Shown here in pieces: positions 1 through 12,372 of a DNA stretch of 64,000 nucleotides (positions are counted from its first letter, which is position 1; each line of letters begins with the position of its first letter). The stretch comes from Burhinus oedicnemus (Eukaryota; Chordata; Aves; Charadriiformes; Burhinidae). The stretch lies in contig VFFE01007504.1 in NCBI GenBank assembly GCA_008921705.1, positions 127,285-191,284 on the forward strand. The letters are read 5' to 3'. Both the position numbers and the translations under genes were made by a program. The notes under the pieces are model-generated. The model worked only from the letters and a program-made list of their open reading frames with translations. It ran no database searches and was not told the origin of the DNA.

Positions 1-1670
1 AAATTCCTAATTATTGCTCCATCCCAGTAATAAATATGTATGGCCAGCTTCTGTGCACAAAGGCAAACAGATGCCCTGGGAAAAGGATGGGATGCAGAAG
101 TCAGACGTATTTATTACTGAGCTGTGCAACACAACGAAGGCGTGTGATAGCATAATAACTTCTGACTAGAGAAGATTCATTGCCCAGCAATCACTGAAGA
201 GAAAGGGGACCTTGCTGACCCAGTATATTGCAAGGAGAATAGAAGGAGGTCTCAAGCGTGAGCCTCACTGAATGACAAAGTACTCTAGAATTAACAACGA
301 AGGAACCTTATCCAGGAAAAAAAAGTCAGTGCACATTAGTCAGCCCTAAAAAAATAAATGGAGGTACTCATGTGTTTAAAGTTAAACCAAATGTGTTCTT
401 AGCCACTTTGCTGGTTTGAAGAGGTTTTTGGAACTACAATTCAGAGAAGCATCTAATCTTTATTAGAGCCTCTTTGTCATAAAATAAAGACTAGCTGCTA
501 TTTAGATTTTCCATTTTCCCCAGATTCTTTGCTTCTCATAGCCAGTCTGTCACTCCTCACAGTAGCCTTGGAGAGTTGAGACCTCTGCTGCTGATGGCCT
601 TATTCTGACAGCACTGCGGGGATTTACCAGCCATTCACGCTATTCTGGTAGCTGCTGATGAAAGTATATGGTGCTTCAAAGCAGTACTTACCTTTTAATC
701 ACTTTTGCCATCTTCTGTATATTGGCCCCAGGGAACAGTGTAATCACCCCTTATTAAGACCTATACAGGGCAGCTGACAAATATTATAAATGAAAGGAGG
801 AGATCTTTATCCCCTCTAAAGTCCTTGCAATGCCATATAACCCCATTCAGAGCTCACCCATAAGCCAGAAGCTCCAAAGTTTCTGGGATCAAAGTCCACT
901 ATCAAACCTCAACATTTCCCACAGACCACTGCAGACAAGTATCACCAAATATAAAACTGGAAATGCTGTAATTATGATATGATTCTACGTATCAGCTGTA
1001 GGGCACATACTGTGGCCTTGTGGATGGCAAGTTTTGGAACCCAGGTCATAGAAAATTAAACAAAATCTGTTTATTAGACAGGACGAGGAGGACTGTGCCC
1101 CATGTGGAACTAAATGCAGCTCTGTCTGAGCCTCAAGGCACCCAGTCAGTAGTTTCTTCAGGTATTACAGCAAGTTTCAGAAAAAATCCATCATCACAAA
1201 CAGTTCTAATTATTTCCAGCCAAATGCCTGTAACCTTGGCAAAAACCAATTATTGAGCAGGCTATTGATCTAGTCAGTAAATAAATACACTTAAGTCATC
1301 AGTAAGCTAAAACCCTCCTGGGTATAAAACCAAAATCTTAAGGACTACTAGTTATCTGACATATGATTTTAATTAGGTTTTATTGATTAAGGGTTTTTAA
1401 AAACAAATGGACTTTCTTGATAAAAGACTTAGTGCAGGATTTCTGCAAAGTTAAATAATGTCTGACTTGCTATATAAAAACCTGTGACCCACATCCTAAT
1501 TACTTCACTAAGGAAGTTTGCTTTGCATTTCAACAGAACAACACATGCAACATTTATTCTAAATACCATGAATGTTTAATGTAGAAGGAGAAGGCCTCAG
1601 CTGATGAAATAATACAGGGAGGTGACTCTCAATGCCTGGTCTTAGCCACCTAACCATGGTTATTGCAGTG
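1..1670. other. Unique AT-rich DNA, no gene
   Basis: No open frame beyond about 80 codons, no splice-bounded exon and no recognisable repeat. The frame at 1020-1256 has no family resemblance. Confidence 0.7.
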
Positions 1671-1759
1671 AAAAGAAAGAAAGAGAGAGAGAAAGAGAGA
1701 AAGAGAGAGAGAGGATGAAAGAAAGAAAGAGAGAGAGAAAGAAAGAGAGAAAGAGAGAA
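1671..1759. repeat. GA/GAAA microsatellite
   Basis: About 89 bp of pure purine on the plus strand apart from one T (GGATGAAAG), made of interleaved GA and GAAA units in two similar blocks (1671-1712 and 1717-1759). Long mirror-like purine tracts of this kind can form triplex DNA. An apparent serine/leucine/phenylalanine-rich open frame on the minus strand is just this repeat translated. Confidence 0.95.
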
Positions 1760-4700
1760 GCACAAGACCTTAAATGCTAATTCTTCTAACAATCTAGATA
1801 TAAGATTAACATCTCCTTGAAGCCTACTATAATTTAGTGCCTATCTACAGCAGGGTTTCGGCACAAGCTTAAGCACTCTAGAAAGAATCCCACAATTACC
1901 AGGAGGTCAAGGTTACAGGCATACAGGTTGTTTATGTCTCTGGACTGCTTCAGCTCTGAGCTGAAGTCAGTCTGGGATTGATTCTCCATGCTCAGGGTCA
2001 ACCTTAGCCATTGAGCAGACTCATTTTAGTCTTCATGCTACTGAGGGTAAGAAAGAAGCCCTTTGGGTACTGCAGATGGCAATGAGAACTGCCTATGGAC
2101 AAGAAGCCCCATCAGAACAAGCTCCCCACCATTTCCATTACTTTCCATAAAATGATTGTTCAAATCAAAGTTCAACTCAAGGCCAACTAAATGCAGCCAT
2201 ATTTCTTCTGCTGTAAATTGTAACCACACACATTTACACAGCCAAGAATCTGACCCTCTTTCACTAGCAGCTTAGGCAATTTTCCACACAACAGGTGAAA
2301 GCCACAGCATCCCCTGCTCCCCATCCCCAATTGCCTGAGCAACATAGAACATGATACACATACAGATCTCCCAATCCAAGTAACAGATTGTTAATCTGTT
2401 AGTATTGCATTATAGGTAAGAAAAAAAAAATCCCTCTTGGGAGGTGATACTTCCTTTAAATGTAACTATTTGTGTCATAAAATCTTTTATCCAGCTAAAT
2501 CAGGAAGAATTAGCATTTTCTGAGATGCCTGTGGGAAGCTTCGTGACTCGGCCTTTCAGGTAAAACTAATCCTGTTTCTTTGTTGCACACAAAAAGCATA
2601 TGACCACCCAAATCTCTGTGCAGCTCCATTAGAACTATTTACTCCAGAAAATGTCATTAACATTTGATTTTTCTGAAGTATTAAGGAAACAAAAAAAAGA
2701 ACAAAAAACCAAACTGCTCCAGAGGTGTCCTGGTGCTTGAGTGACATAAATGTTCACTAGACCATAGGAGAGTCTAGTCTAGTTTGTTTAAATTCAATTA
2801 TGTCATAGTCTGCAACAGAATTCACAAGGGACTAATAAAATGAATGGCATACCTGTATAAGGGAGAAGAGGGACTGAATGGCCCACTGGCAGTGCTTTGC
2901 AACAAGAAGTGTGGCTGTGTGAGGTTTTGTACTTGGCTGATTACTTTGCCTTTGCCAAGTGTGACCCCATGTCTAAATGTCACCAGGAGAGAGCGAAAAC
3001 TTAAATACTGGCATTTTAATTTCCTTCCCACTGGGTAATTATAAATGAGACTGGAGGCTGTTTTATTGTCTCTTTCTCAGTTCAGCTAAAACTGCGTAAA
3101 CATTCATGACAGTCTCTCACATGGGCAGATCTGCTGCAGCAGCAAAGGGGCTCTGCCCCTCTATACTGGGGAGCAGAACTGCGGGGCAGCATCGGAGCTG
3201 GGGGCAGCGACCCTATGACAGCTCCAGAAAGTAACAATCAGCTGGCTGAAAGCAGGAATGTCTGTTCAGTGTGAAGTCCAAAACTGCTTTAAAAGTAGAG
3301 AAATTATTCTCTTTCAGAACAAAACAGAAGCTTTGATGTCTCCCACAGCAGAGAAAACCCAATAAATTTCACATATAAATCACTTCTTTTTCCAATTTTG
3401 AAAATGAAAGCACATTCCAAGACTTATCCGAGACCCGGGTTCTGGATGTCAAAATCTGAGACAAGCCCAGTAAAATAGGGGCTCCAATGCTTAATGGAGT
3501 TCAGACAACCCAAGGCTGGGCTTGGTATTCCAGAAGTTTGGCCTCTGTTCGTCTGCTTCTCCCAGTGCAGCACCTTGCCCTGCCATTGTGGTGTGACCCC
3601 ACAAATCCAGACAGGGTAGCCAGGGCAGTCCTGCTCTGGGGTCCGGAGTACTACAACCTCAAGGAGCACCAGGTCCTGGAGCGGGGGGCCATGCTGGCAT
3701 GTGGGGACCAGCAAGAGTCTGTCACAAGCTGTGTAGCCTCCTAGAAATTCACTGGAAGGGATGCATTCCTACAAAATACTTTCAGTTTTGACAAACGGGC
3801 ACTTTCTAGTTAAAAAGCTGTTTCATCGAACAATTCCCATCTGGCTGTACTGACTGCAACATGCAGGCAGGCAGGCTTCAATTTCGGCTCAAGGCATACA
3901 GGCTGACTTGAAAATACCAGCAGTGATAACAAGGCACTGAGAGATAAACCCGGCCGGAGACCTCCAAGATAAACAATCTCGGTGTAGAAGTGGGCAATTC
4001 CCAGCCCACCCCAGAGCCTGCTGGCTGGCATACTGGTGATCAGCTGCCTTTCCGGGAGAGCACTGTAATCACAAGCAGCTGCATAGTTTAAAAATGACAA
4101 TAATCCTGTTGATGTCAATAATATCTCCTTAATTGCTAGAAGCTGGTGTTTGGGTGCCTGGATGCTTTCCTCTTGCACAGGTTTGCCCTTTTAAACAATT
4201 TATATCTATTTGCTTCAGAGGGAAAACAAACAGCAAATTATAGTGCTGGGGTAATGTTTGCTAATTACCCGTGGCAGTGAAATACACCTTTGAATGGTGT
4301 GGGTTTCCAAAGTGTTATATAAACCAGCAGCTAACTTATTTATTAGCTCTGAAAAGGAGCTGAGGATCAAAACACAATGATTATTCTCTTCAGTCCCCAG
4401 GGCCGACTGCTGTGCAGTTGCTGAAAGATAATAAACACAGCTCTGAACTAGAAATGGGAATGGGATTGGGAAGGAGTGGCCTCGAGCCCAGCCCTAACAG
4501 ACTAAATTTAGCCCCAAGAATTTACACAAACAGCTTTTCAGCTTCCTTGCAAACCATAGCAGCTGCCACCATCTTCCTGAAATCTACCCTGTAGGAAATG
4601 TTGGGGCATAATTATTTCAGCAGAATCTCCTGGACCTTCTGCTCTCGCATGTATTAATTCTGGGCCTTGCTCAGATGCAACGGTGCTCCTTTTGCCTTGT

Positions 4701-7700
4701 AACCACAACTGACAACGGAATAGAAAAAATTGTAATGAACAAACCCAGGGCAAATACCTGCCTGCCAAAGCAAAATGAACTGCCCTGTTCCATGCAGGGC
4801 GTGCAAGAGCGTAGCTCACTGTGACAGCAGGGTGGGCTCTCTCACTCCCTGCAGGAAGACGCAGAGGAGGCCAAGCAGCCACAGAAGATGCCTTCTGCTC
4901 AGCACATCTCCCCCCACTCCTTAGCCATGCCTGGTCCCCTTGTTCCTCTGCAGGGTATGCCTTACTTCCCCCACTTCCTCCTGGCTCCCTCCTGGATCTC
5001 CGACTGGCCAAACTCCTACAGGTACACGCACATGTCTTGGCCTCTCCCACAGCTCTCACTCTGAGGACCTGGACCCACGTCCATCCCCTCCCTGTTCCAC
5101 ACGAGCTCAGCCTGACCCAGTTACCTACATTCACTGTGAGACCCTGTGAACTCCCGATCAGATGCTGGGCCAAGCCCCTGTCCCCGAGGCAGAGGAGCAG
5201 GGTCAGTGGGGGGACGCTCCCTTCTGGCCTGTGCCACTTTCTTGTTCCCATTGCCCAGGGGTCCCCAGAAAGCTGCTGCCCACTGTGGGGAAAATATAAT
5301 GAGATTTAGTCATAGACTTATCTGTCATAAAATAGGTAACATGGAAAGCAGCTGGACTCACAGCTCCACCTCAGAGCAAGAGTGTTTTGGGACAAACCTG
5401 GCTCTGACCCATGGAACAGGGGTAGGCAGGCATCACAGCAGCACGCTGCTGGCAGCTGGCCGCTGGCACTGGGAATGCACAGCAGCAGCAGCACTTGCTA
5501 GCACAGACACGCTGGGGCTTGGGGAAGGGAAAGGTACATCTGCTGTACCTGAGCATGGTGTGAAGCATAAAGGACCTTTGGGACACACAGACTGGAGTAG
5601 ATGGAGTTTGGAAAATTAGAGACTGTGAAGGGAACAAGAGGGAAACAAAGCAGGGAAGATGAAGTTTGCAAATGGTTAACACCTGTATTTTAGGGGCTCA
5701 CCTGAATCAAACTGCCCTGAAGTTCTTCATAATACTGATATTTGGGGAAGGTAGAATATGGAAAACCTAAATGAGGTGTGACATTCCAATTAAAAATCAC
5801 TAAGCAGTGTAATTTTGGGTGTGAGAAGTGGGACAGAAGACGGCAAAAAAGAGGAACATGAGTCACAACAAAACAGAGCACGGCCATGGTATGCTGGGTG
5901 GCAACAACCCAGCCAAGTCCAGCAGAGCAACCTTGTGATATTCCCACAGCAATTCTCTGCTGCTGGGAGAGGAAGACAAAACATTGCCGCTGGCTTAAAC
6001 TGGCTGTGAGACTCCTGTCCTTCTCAGTGTGCATCCACTGAACGCAGAAGGGGGAACTCCTGCTCCCCCCTGCAATCAATCACCTAAATCATGATCTACC
6101 CCAAAATGAACAAGAACGTAAGAGGTGGCCATAATGCATTATATTAAGAGCAGAGAACAGGGCAAAGAAGAACAATGATTTTTTACTTTGATTCTGAAAT
6201 AAGAACAGAATAGTTCTTTGATTATTACTAGTGCTAGGATTTCTATTCGAGTGATTTCCCTCAACTCTGTTATGAGGAAGAGGCAGGAGAGAGAAGAGGA
6301 AAAAAGGTAATAAAAAAACCCCAGCACAGGCTGATGTAGCCATCTCAAAGCACTAAGTAATCAGATGGCCATCTTTCTGTACAGGTGTGATCAGTGAGGG
6401 GAAATCAAATGTCTTTACCTTTCCTTCTAATTTTAGGGCTTTTTTCCTTTGTTCTATATGAGTGGTTCCCCCCACCCCCTTTATGTTGTGTATTTATGGG
6501 TTTTTCCAAATAGCTAAAAGACCGAATCTTAAAAGTTTGGATAATCGGGGTGATTAATAACACAAGGTCATGCAGGCTTTGCTACAGAACATTTGCATTA
6601 TAAAAAGCCATAAAAAAAATATTTACTTTTCCCTAAAGTACTAGAGCATCTTTATAACAAACTTTTTTTCAGCAGTCTTTCTGTAAATTACACATCATCC
6701 TTACCATTTTCTCCCCTTGTTAGTTTTTGGGTTAAACTAGAGGGTGGGACCTCAGTTACAGGGATTTTAGTATGAGTGAGAGAGCATCAAGATGCCTGTG
6801 TAGCATCAAGGGAAAGTCTGATGCTGTATGTAAATAATGAGCTTTCTTCTATTTTAGATTGCAATAAAGAGATGGTACAGAATTTCTCTTCACGCTTAGA
6901 ACAAGTAACTGTGAAGACTACGGACTCAAATTTACCCCTGGGCAGAGAAGACAAGCACAGTCTTTGCCCATGTGAGCCTAGGTTTAGGGTTATGGGTGAC
7001 ATTCAAATCATGCAAAAGTCATTAACAGCCCTATTTGAGTTGCAATCTTGTTCATCCTTTGATTTTTAAAGTTTTCATTTATCTTCTATCATCATATGCT
7101 AATTAAGCAATGTGACTGACAGTGGTCCTTGCACTGCCTTCTAATGGAAATAGGGTGGATATGGAAGCACAATGTCTGCCTGAGGCACACTGTTGGGGTA
7201 ATCCAATGGCTGCAGCCCCTTGCCTGAGCAATAAATTCATGTCCCCAGCTCCCTGAATGACAGGAGTTTACACAAAAGGTGGAACCTGGGTGGAAAATGA
7301 TGTCCGAGGAGACAGATGTCACTGCAGACCTACCCATACAAATGAGGAGTTAAACGAAACCTTCCTCTCTCTGGCTCTAGTCTTGCTCCCAGGCAGGTCT
7401 GATGGAGACTGCACAAGACCTGCAGAAATATTTAGTCCCAGCTTTTTTCTCCCCCTCTCTTTTTTTTGAAGTACAAATTAAACACCAAACCACACTTTGA
7501 TGTTGAGTGAACTTTCCATTTGTTTAATGATCTGAAAGTTTGTTCAATCCCCCATTTGCTGCTTGTTAACCAAGAGCAGCACCACTTTTACAGCTGCCAA
7601 CCAAACTGGCCTTAATAACTGCCTGCCATAGTCCTGTCTCCCTCCCTACCATCAGAGGCTGTTCCTTATCAAGAACACTCTTTCATCAAGTGCATTATTG

Positions 7701-8585
7701 GCTAAAAATAACAAACATACTTAACAGCCTGTTTTCTACAAAACAGACATCTTTTTTCAATATATGAAATTTTCCATCTGCCTGTTGTAAGTGGCATCTT
7801 TTTTCCTTCCGCCCTCCTTACTTCATATCCTTCGCAAATTTCCTGCTAGCATTTGGTGGCCGAGGAACATGTGTTGCACCAGTGAATGGGAAGGGCAAGA
7901 AGTCCAGTTTATTCCTTAAACGACACACTCTGTTCAGAATTGATTCTGCTGACATGCCCACTTGCCAGATCCAGGCGCTCCAGTTGAACGATCAGACCAA
8001 GGGACCCAACACGCTGACCCACACACATTCAGCCACATTGTGGATGAAAGTTCATTAAGTTCCACCACCACAAAATCCAGGGTTAAGGTATATTTTCATC
8101 ATCTGCTTACTTTCCTATATTAGCCTTAATGTGAATGTGCTTCACTGCAAGAACAGGTGAAAAAGGACTTGGAGTCTGCAAGGTTTGAGCCCTGGCTTCC
8201 AATGTTATCAACTTTTTTCCTGTTATCAGGATGATTTAAAGAAACCTAAGGGTGAATGGATGGTCATCCAGACCTGCAAGGTCCCAGCTGTGCCATTGGG
8301 TGATACAAAGACTCCTCAGAAGACCTATTTTAAGAGCTATTGGGAGGTTTGCCATGTTCTAATCAAACTGCTTTTTTATTCCTTTAGAAAACTCCAGCTT
8401 CCTTCTAGCCTCAAATTACAAAATTGCTGCAGCAGCCTGCAGAGGCTTTTAAGACAAAATTGTACCTTTGGATGGAGGAGAAGATAAAGAGGAAACTTTC
8501 CATGGGATAGCTTGGCCTTAACTGCTTACTGAATGTTCTGGTTAGGCTGGGACACCATTCTTTTCTTTTAAAAATCAAAGATGAA
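1760..8585. other. Unique non-coding DNA with a GC-richer block
   Basis: No exon or repeat could be identified with confidence. Two GC-richer patches (about 3430-3745 and 4780-5300) carry overlapping open frames on both strands, including 237 codons on the minus strand at 4538-5251. Its composition (Ser/Arg/Gly/Leu) and lack of domains suggest chance in a GC-rich patch. CpG is not enriched enough by eye for a CpG island. An ATTTGCAT octamer directly followed by TATAAAAAG occurs at 6591-6607. Confidence 0.6.
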
Positions 8586-8665
8586 AACCTTGGCTTTGCC
8601 AAGGTCACTAAGTGGTTTACCATTAGGATTCAGAGGGGCTTGGACTCAGCCAGCCACTAGATCTT
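8586..8665 (-). mobile_element. Worn MIR SINE fragment, antisense
   Basis: TTTGCCAAGGTCACTAAGTGG (8595-8615), followed by AGGATTCAGAGGGGCTTGGAC, CAGCCAGCCACTAGATCT, matches the antisense order of a MIR core and head (TTGCCCAAGGTCACACAG, then AGGATTTGAACCCAGG, then CTAACCACTAGA). Only about 80 bp survive. A perfect 8-bp hairpin (8587-8605) overlaps its left edge. Confidence 0.5.
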
Positions 8666-9344
8666 TTCAAAGAGATCACTACATGAAGCTTGACTGAAAA
8701 AAGAAAAAAGAAAGGAAAGGTGGTTTGGGTTCCCCAGCCCCCCGAGGCTTTCGAACATTCCTGAGGCAGTGGGAAGAAGCCTGCACAGTGCCTACAGTCT
8801 CAACAGCAGTATGAATGGCAGCAAAGAGGACAGGCTTCAGAGCACTGTCCTGTTCACACTCCCTTCACAGGCACTCTTCACTAGCTTCTGGCTTGAAATA
8901 ATGCTTCCAAATGACTTGGACTTCACTGAGTTCCTTGGTTTGGTAAACTTAGCTGGACGGTACGAGCCTCCCTGACAACCCTTGCACACTATCAGCCGTG
9001 CCTCCATCCCTATCCCTGCCCTTCAGTTTTTGCTGAAGAACTTTCAGCGCTGTTCAGCAACACCCATTACAACCTCCTTTATTTTTTTTGGCTTCCCAAG
9101 GCAATCTGGGGAGACCCCTGTCACCAGGAAAGTCTTCTGATTATTGCTTGATATTCTGCCACGTGATCCAAATGGGGCTCCTGGAAATCCCAGCCATTAT
9201 TTTTAACACCTTCCCTGAAGAACTGACCTCCAGCTGCTTACAGCCATAATCCTGTCACTGCATTTTAATAACACATTTGCCACAACAGCTTATTGAACTC
9301 ATAGCTGCAGGAATGGCAGCTATGTGCTTGATTAAACTTAAGAT

Positions 9345-9760
9345 GTAACCCTTTGAGTGTTTAAGACCAAGAGGGACTGTCTCATGTCCAGTCAGTATCC
9401 CATTTATTTTCAGTCTATTACACTTACACTCACCCTGTTCTGAGCTCAGGACCTTGTGTCTTTCACAAAGGCAACCAAGACTCAGAGATGCAGCCTCCAT
9501 CAGAGATGCAGAATCCACCGCATCCCTCGGTAGATTGTTTCAGTCACTCTCACTTGAAAAAACTTTTCTAATGGATTTTTATCTGACTTTAGCTTTCAAC
9601 CATTATTTTTGCTTTGTCCTCCTTTGCAAAACCAAGGAGTTCATCAGCACATGGTATTCTCCCTCATTTCACCATGTTTATGCAGTATAATAAAGTCCCT
9701 TCTCAATTTTCTTTTTGACAAGCTAGATGATCGCTTCATCTAATCACATCACATCACATT
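9345..9760 (-). mobile_element. Old, diverged CR1 LINE 3' fragment, antisense
   Basis: This is a decayed copy of an older CR1-type LINE covering the C-terminal ORF2 and 3' region. On the plus strand it reads in the order expected of an antisense CR1 tail: a segment near GAATCCACCGCATCCC (about 9508), TCGGTAGATTGTTTCAGTCA (about 9523), a stretch like the LINE's FNL/SFQP region (about 9590-9615), CCCTCATTTCACC (about 9661), then ATAAAGTCCCTTCTCAATTTT (about 9690) and a TTTTTGACAAGCTAGATGA stretch (about 9712). Spacing matches CR1 but many bases differ, and no frame is open throughout. It is clearly older than the copy at 16944-18442 and belongs to a different subfamily. I recognised it by memory of the consensus order, not by alignment. 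The borders are approximate. Confidence 0.72.
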
Positions 9761-10129
9761 AAAGTCTCATGTACAAATGACTTTTTTTCTAATCCACTGG
9801 CCCCTTTAAATGGTTATAACTACATCCACATAGGAGACTGTCCTGGAAAAATTATCATAGGGAAGATCAACCTCCCTCCTTCCCTGCTGATCCATACTAG
9901 TCCAAAACTGGAAATAAAATGATTCCACATACAGCTCAAATGTGGACTTCCCTCTGAATTTCAGTTGAATTTGTTAAGCTTTCAAGTATTTTGTACTAGT
10001 TTTGTCTCAAACCTAGTCTCAGGTATTTCATACTAATTTTGTACAGGGCGGCTTTTCATCCAGATGAGCATCCACTTCACAGATTACTTGAGTTCATAAT
10101 GAGATTTAAAATAGCTCTCAGCTGTAGAA

Positions 10130-10195
10130 ACTATGTGGAATTATCCCATTTTATGCTCAGGGAAGGGAAATACCTTGCTGGAGTAGTTTTACATT
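10130..10195 (-). mobile_element. Possible worn MIR core, antisense
   Basis: GGAATTATCCCATTTTATG (about 10137), then CTCAGGGAAGGGAAATACCTTGC, resembles the antisense MIR core 'ATTATCCCCATTTTACAG...GAGG...AAGTGACTTGCC' with a small deletion. The match is short and could be chance. Confidence 0.33.
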
Positions 10196-10243
10196 TTTAT
10201 TCAAAGGAATCTGAAATACATTTTTCAGCTTTCCAGAAGTATT

Positions 10244-10259
10244 TGCTGCTGCTGCTGCT
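10244..10259. repeat. Short (TGC)5 trinucleotide tract
   Basis: Five TGC units and one T. It is too short to be unstable. Confidence 0.8.
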
Positions 10260-11354
10260 AATGCTTTCCAAGACTCAATGCAATTACTTGTTAACAAAAA
10301 CATGTTTTAATATGCTGGCAGAAAAATTGATACCATTTCCATTCTCTGCCTTAAAACAAATGAAACGTAGGAAGGAATTGAGCTGTCTCATTTCTGAAAT
10401 GGGAAGCAGGTATTTTTTAAAGTTCAGATCATTACCAAGTGTAATTTTCATATAACAAGTTTAACTCTGCCCCTGTGCTATTACTTCTCTGGTCCTAAAT
10501 TTGTAGGGGAATATATTACTTGCAAAACCTAAAAAAAGGAATACCAATTCAAAATCTTCTGGCCTTCTCACTGATCAAAGTGAACAATATCTCTAGTTCA
10601 TCATCATGGAATCAATTTGTATGAAAACAGTAAGTTGTGCCTACTGCAATGAGGCTGTGTAATATGAGAATACGAACCACATGCGCTAACTCCAGCCATT
10701 TGTATTCAACCAGCTACAAGCCCTCTTAACAAATGGCTGCATTGTTCCACTGTATGAATGTTGAAGCTGTGTTTCATCTTTGTTCACACCCATTTATCTG
10801 TGCTTAATGGGATCAAGCAGCCTGCAAAGGAGCAAAAAGTCAGTCTTCCCCAGTGGCTGTTAGGGGGCAAACTGCTGCTGAAGCAGCACTGGTCATTCCT
10901 CTTTTTCCCACCTTTTTTCCCTCAGTGCATCAGGCCTAACTGAAATTAAACAAAAACCAGTCCAGATTGATAGGAAGCTTTCAATTTTCAGTTATTCTTG
11001 GCGCCACTAAGCCTAGAAAAAGCTGTTTATTTTGATGCGGCACCTGTCTTCTCCTTGGAATAGGGAGAGTCGGGTTAATTCCTTCCTCTGCTTGAGGGAA
11101 AAGGAGGACACATTTACCAGGAAGCTCTCCAGACAGTTTCAGGATTTATGTCTTGCAGGGAGGCTCTCCTCAGTTACGATAGTACTGACACAGGAAAGGA
11201 AAGAGAATGACTTTCTAGCCTAATGCTTAAGACTCTCAGCAGTGCTATGGGATAGTGCAATTCCATTTTAACATTTGATTGAGAAATAGTATCTACAAGT
11301 GATTGAAAATATAAGCAGGTCAGAATACCTTACGGTTTATGTGAAATAACCATT

Positions 11355-11425
11355 CAGATTCACTCACTCAGAGAAGGGAACTGAACTTGGATCTCTTGCT
11401 TCTGAAAGGAATGCCTGGATAAGTA
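11355..11425 (-). mobile_element. tRNA-derived SINE head fragment, antisense
   Basis: GGGAACTGAACTTGGATCTC (11376-11395), then TTGCTTCTGAAAGGAATGCCTGGAT, follows the antisense head of a MIR-type SINE ('TTTGAACCCAGATCTCTTGCTTCTCAGACAAGTGCC'). The first part would contain the inverted B-box. Only the head remains. Confidence 0.45.
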
Positions 11426-12341
11426 GTCATCTGAAACACCATTTCTGGGCCTGATCACCCCAACTGGGGAAAGACATATTCAATCTGCAACAGACGTGGA
11501 GAAGTGGTCTTAGGATAACATGGGCTGTGGAGACGTTAGCTGGTCAGAGAGTATATGAATAAGGCCCATGTAACCTTGCAAAGCTAAGAGCGAACTTGCT
11601 GCCAGTAAATTCAACATAGGGGCTGAGAAAGAAGGAGGGTAAACACAAGGGGAGAAGAGCTATCTATGCTAAAGGACAACACTGACAAAGAATAACTAAG
11701 TATGAATAAACCACAGATAAATTCAACCTTGAAACTAGATTCTTCTGTAACCACCTCCTCTGAGATAGTGGAAGGATGAGAAAACGGTAACAGCTTTGCC
11801 ACTAGGAACCTATTTAGTTTTAAGATGAGGCCTGATAAGCTTATAGATGGGATTAGAGGGAACTGATGGCAGTAGCAGAGGGGTAGACACAGTGACCCAG
11901 ATGGTTCACCACAGATGCCTGTTTCTGGGTTGCAGCAGCACCACTGGAGAGATTTTAGACATGCAAGCTCTGGGATGGGAGTTTGCTTGTTTGTTTTCCT
12001 ACAGAGAGCCTGGCTGACATTAGATATGGGCCAGGCTTTAAAGAAAACCTTTGACTCTACTACCTGCAGCTCAACACCTATGCCCAGATTTTCAAAAGGA
12101 GAGAACTCATTTGAAAATTCAATCTCTATAAAGGCTATAAAGATCTGCACCATATGGAAATCTGAGTTCTTATGTTTGCTTTGCATTGATTTCCCTAAAA
12201 ATAGAGACAGAAATGATTCTTTTGTCTGTCTTCATAGAACTGTCAGCTCTGTGGTACAGTGACTAATTTCTACTCAATCTAGACTCTATATATAGTGGGA
12301 CTCTGACCTCTCATGGGTCTGTTAGCTACTACTGTTATTCT

Positions 12342-12372
12342 AATATAAAATATATATATATGCATATGCATT
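12342..12372. repeat. AT-rich tract with a 12-bp palindrome
   Basis: An AT dinucleotide run (12350-12360) leads into the perfect palindrome ATGCATATGCAT (12360-12371). It probably arose as a short AT microsatellite. Confidence 0.75.

Noticed and set aside
1559..1792. A Ser/Leu/Phe-rich minus-strand peptide resembling a low-complexity protein
   Set aside because: It is a translation of the GA/GAAA microsatellite.
3487..3744. A coding exon in the GC-richer patch
   Set aside because: Open on both strands with no recognisable protein, so best explained by local composition.
12075..12110. Ancient repeat fragment around CCCAGATTTTCAAAAGGAG
   Set aside because: The match to old sauropsid repeats is about 20 bases and the flanks do not continue it.
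11611..12186. A 191-codon minus-strand frame rich in Ser, Leu and Phe
   Set aside because: The composition is typical of random AT-rich reading. It has no domain, signal peptide or conserved motif that I can recognise.
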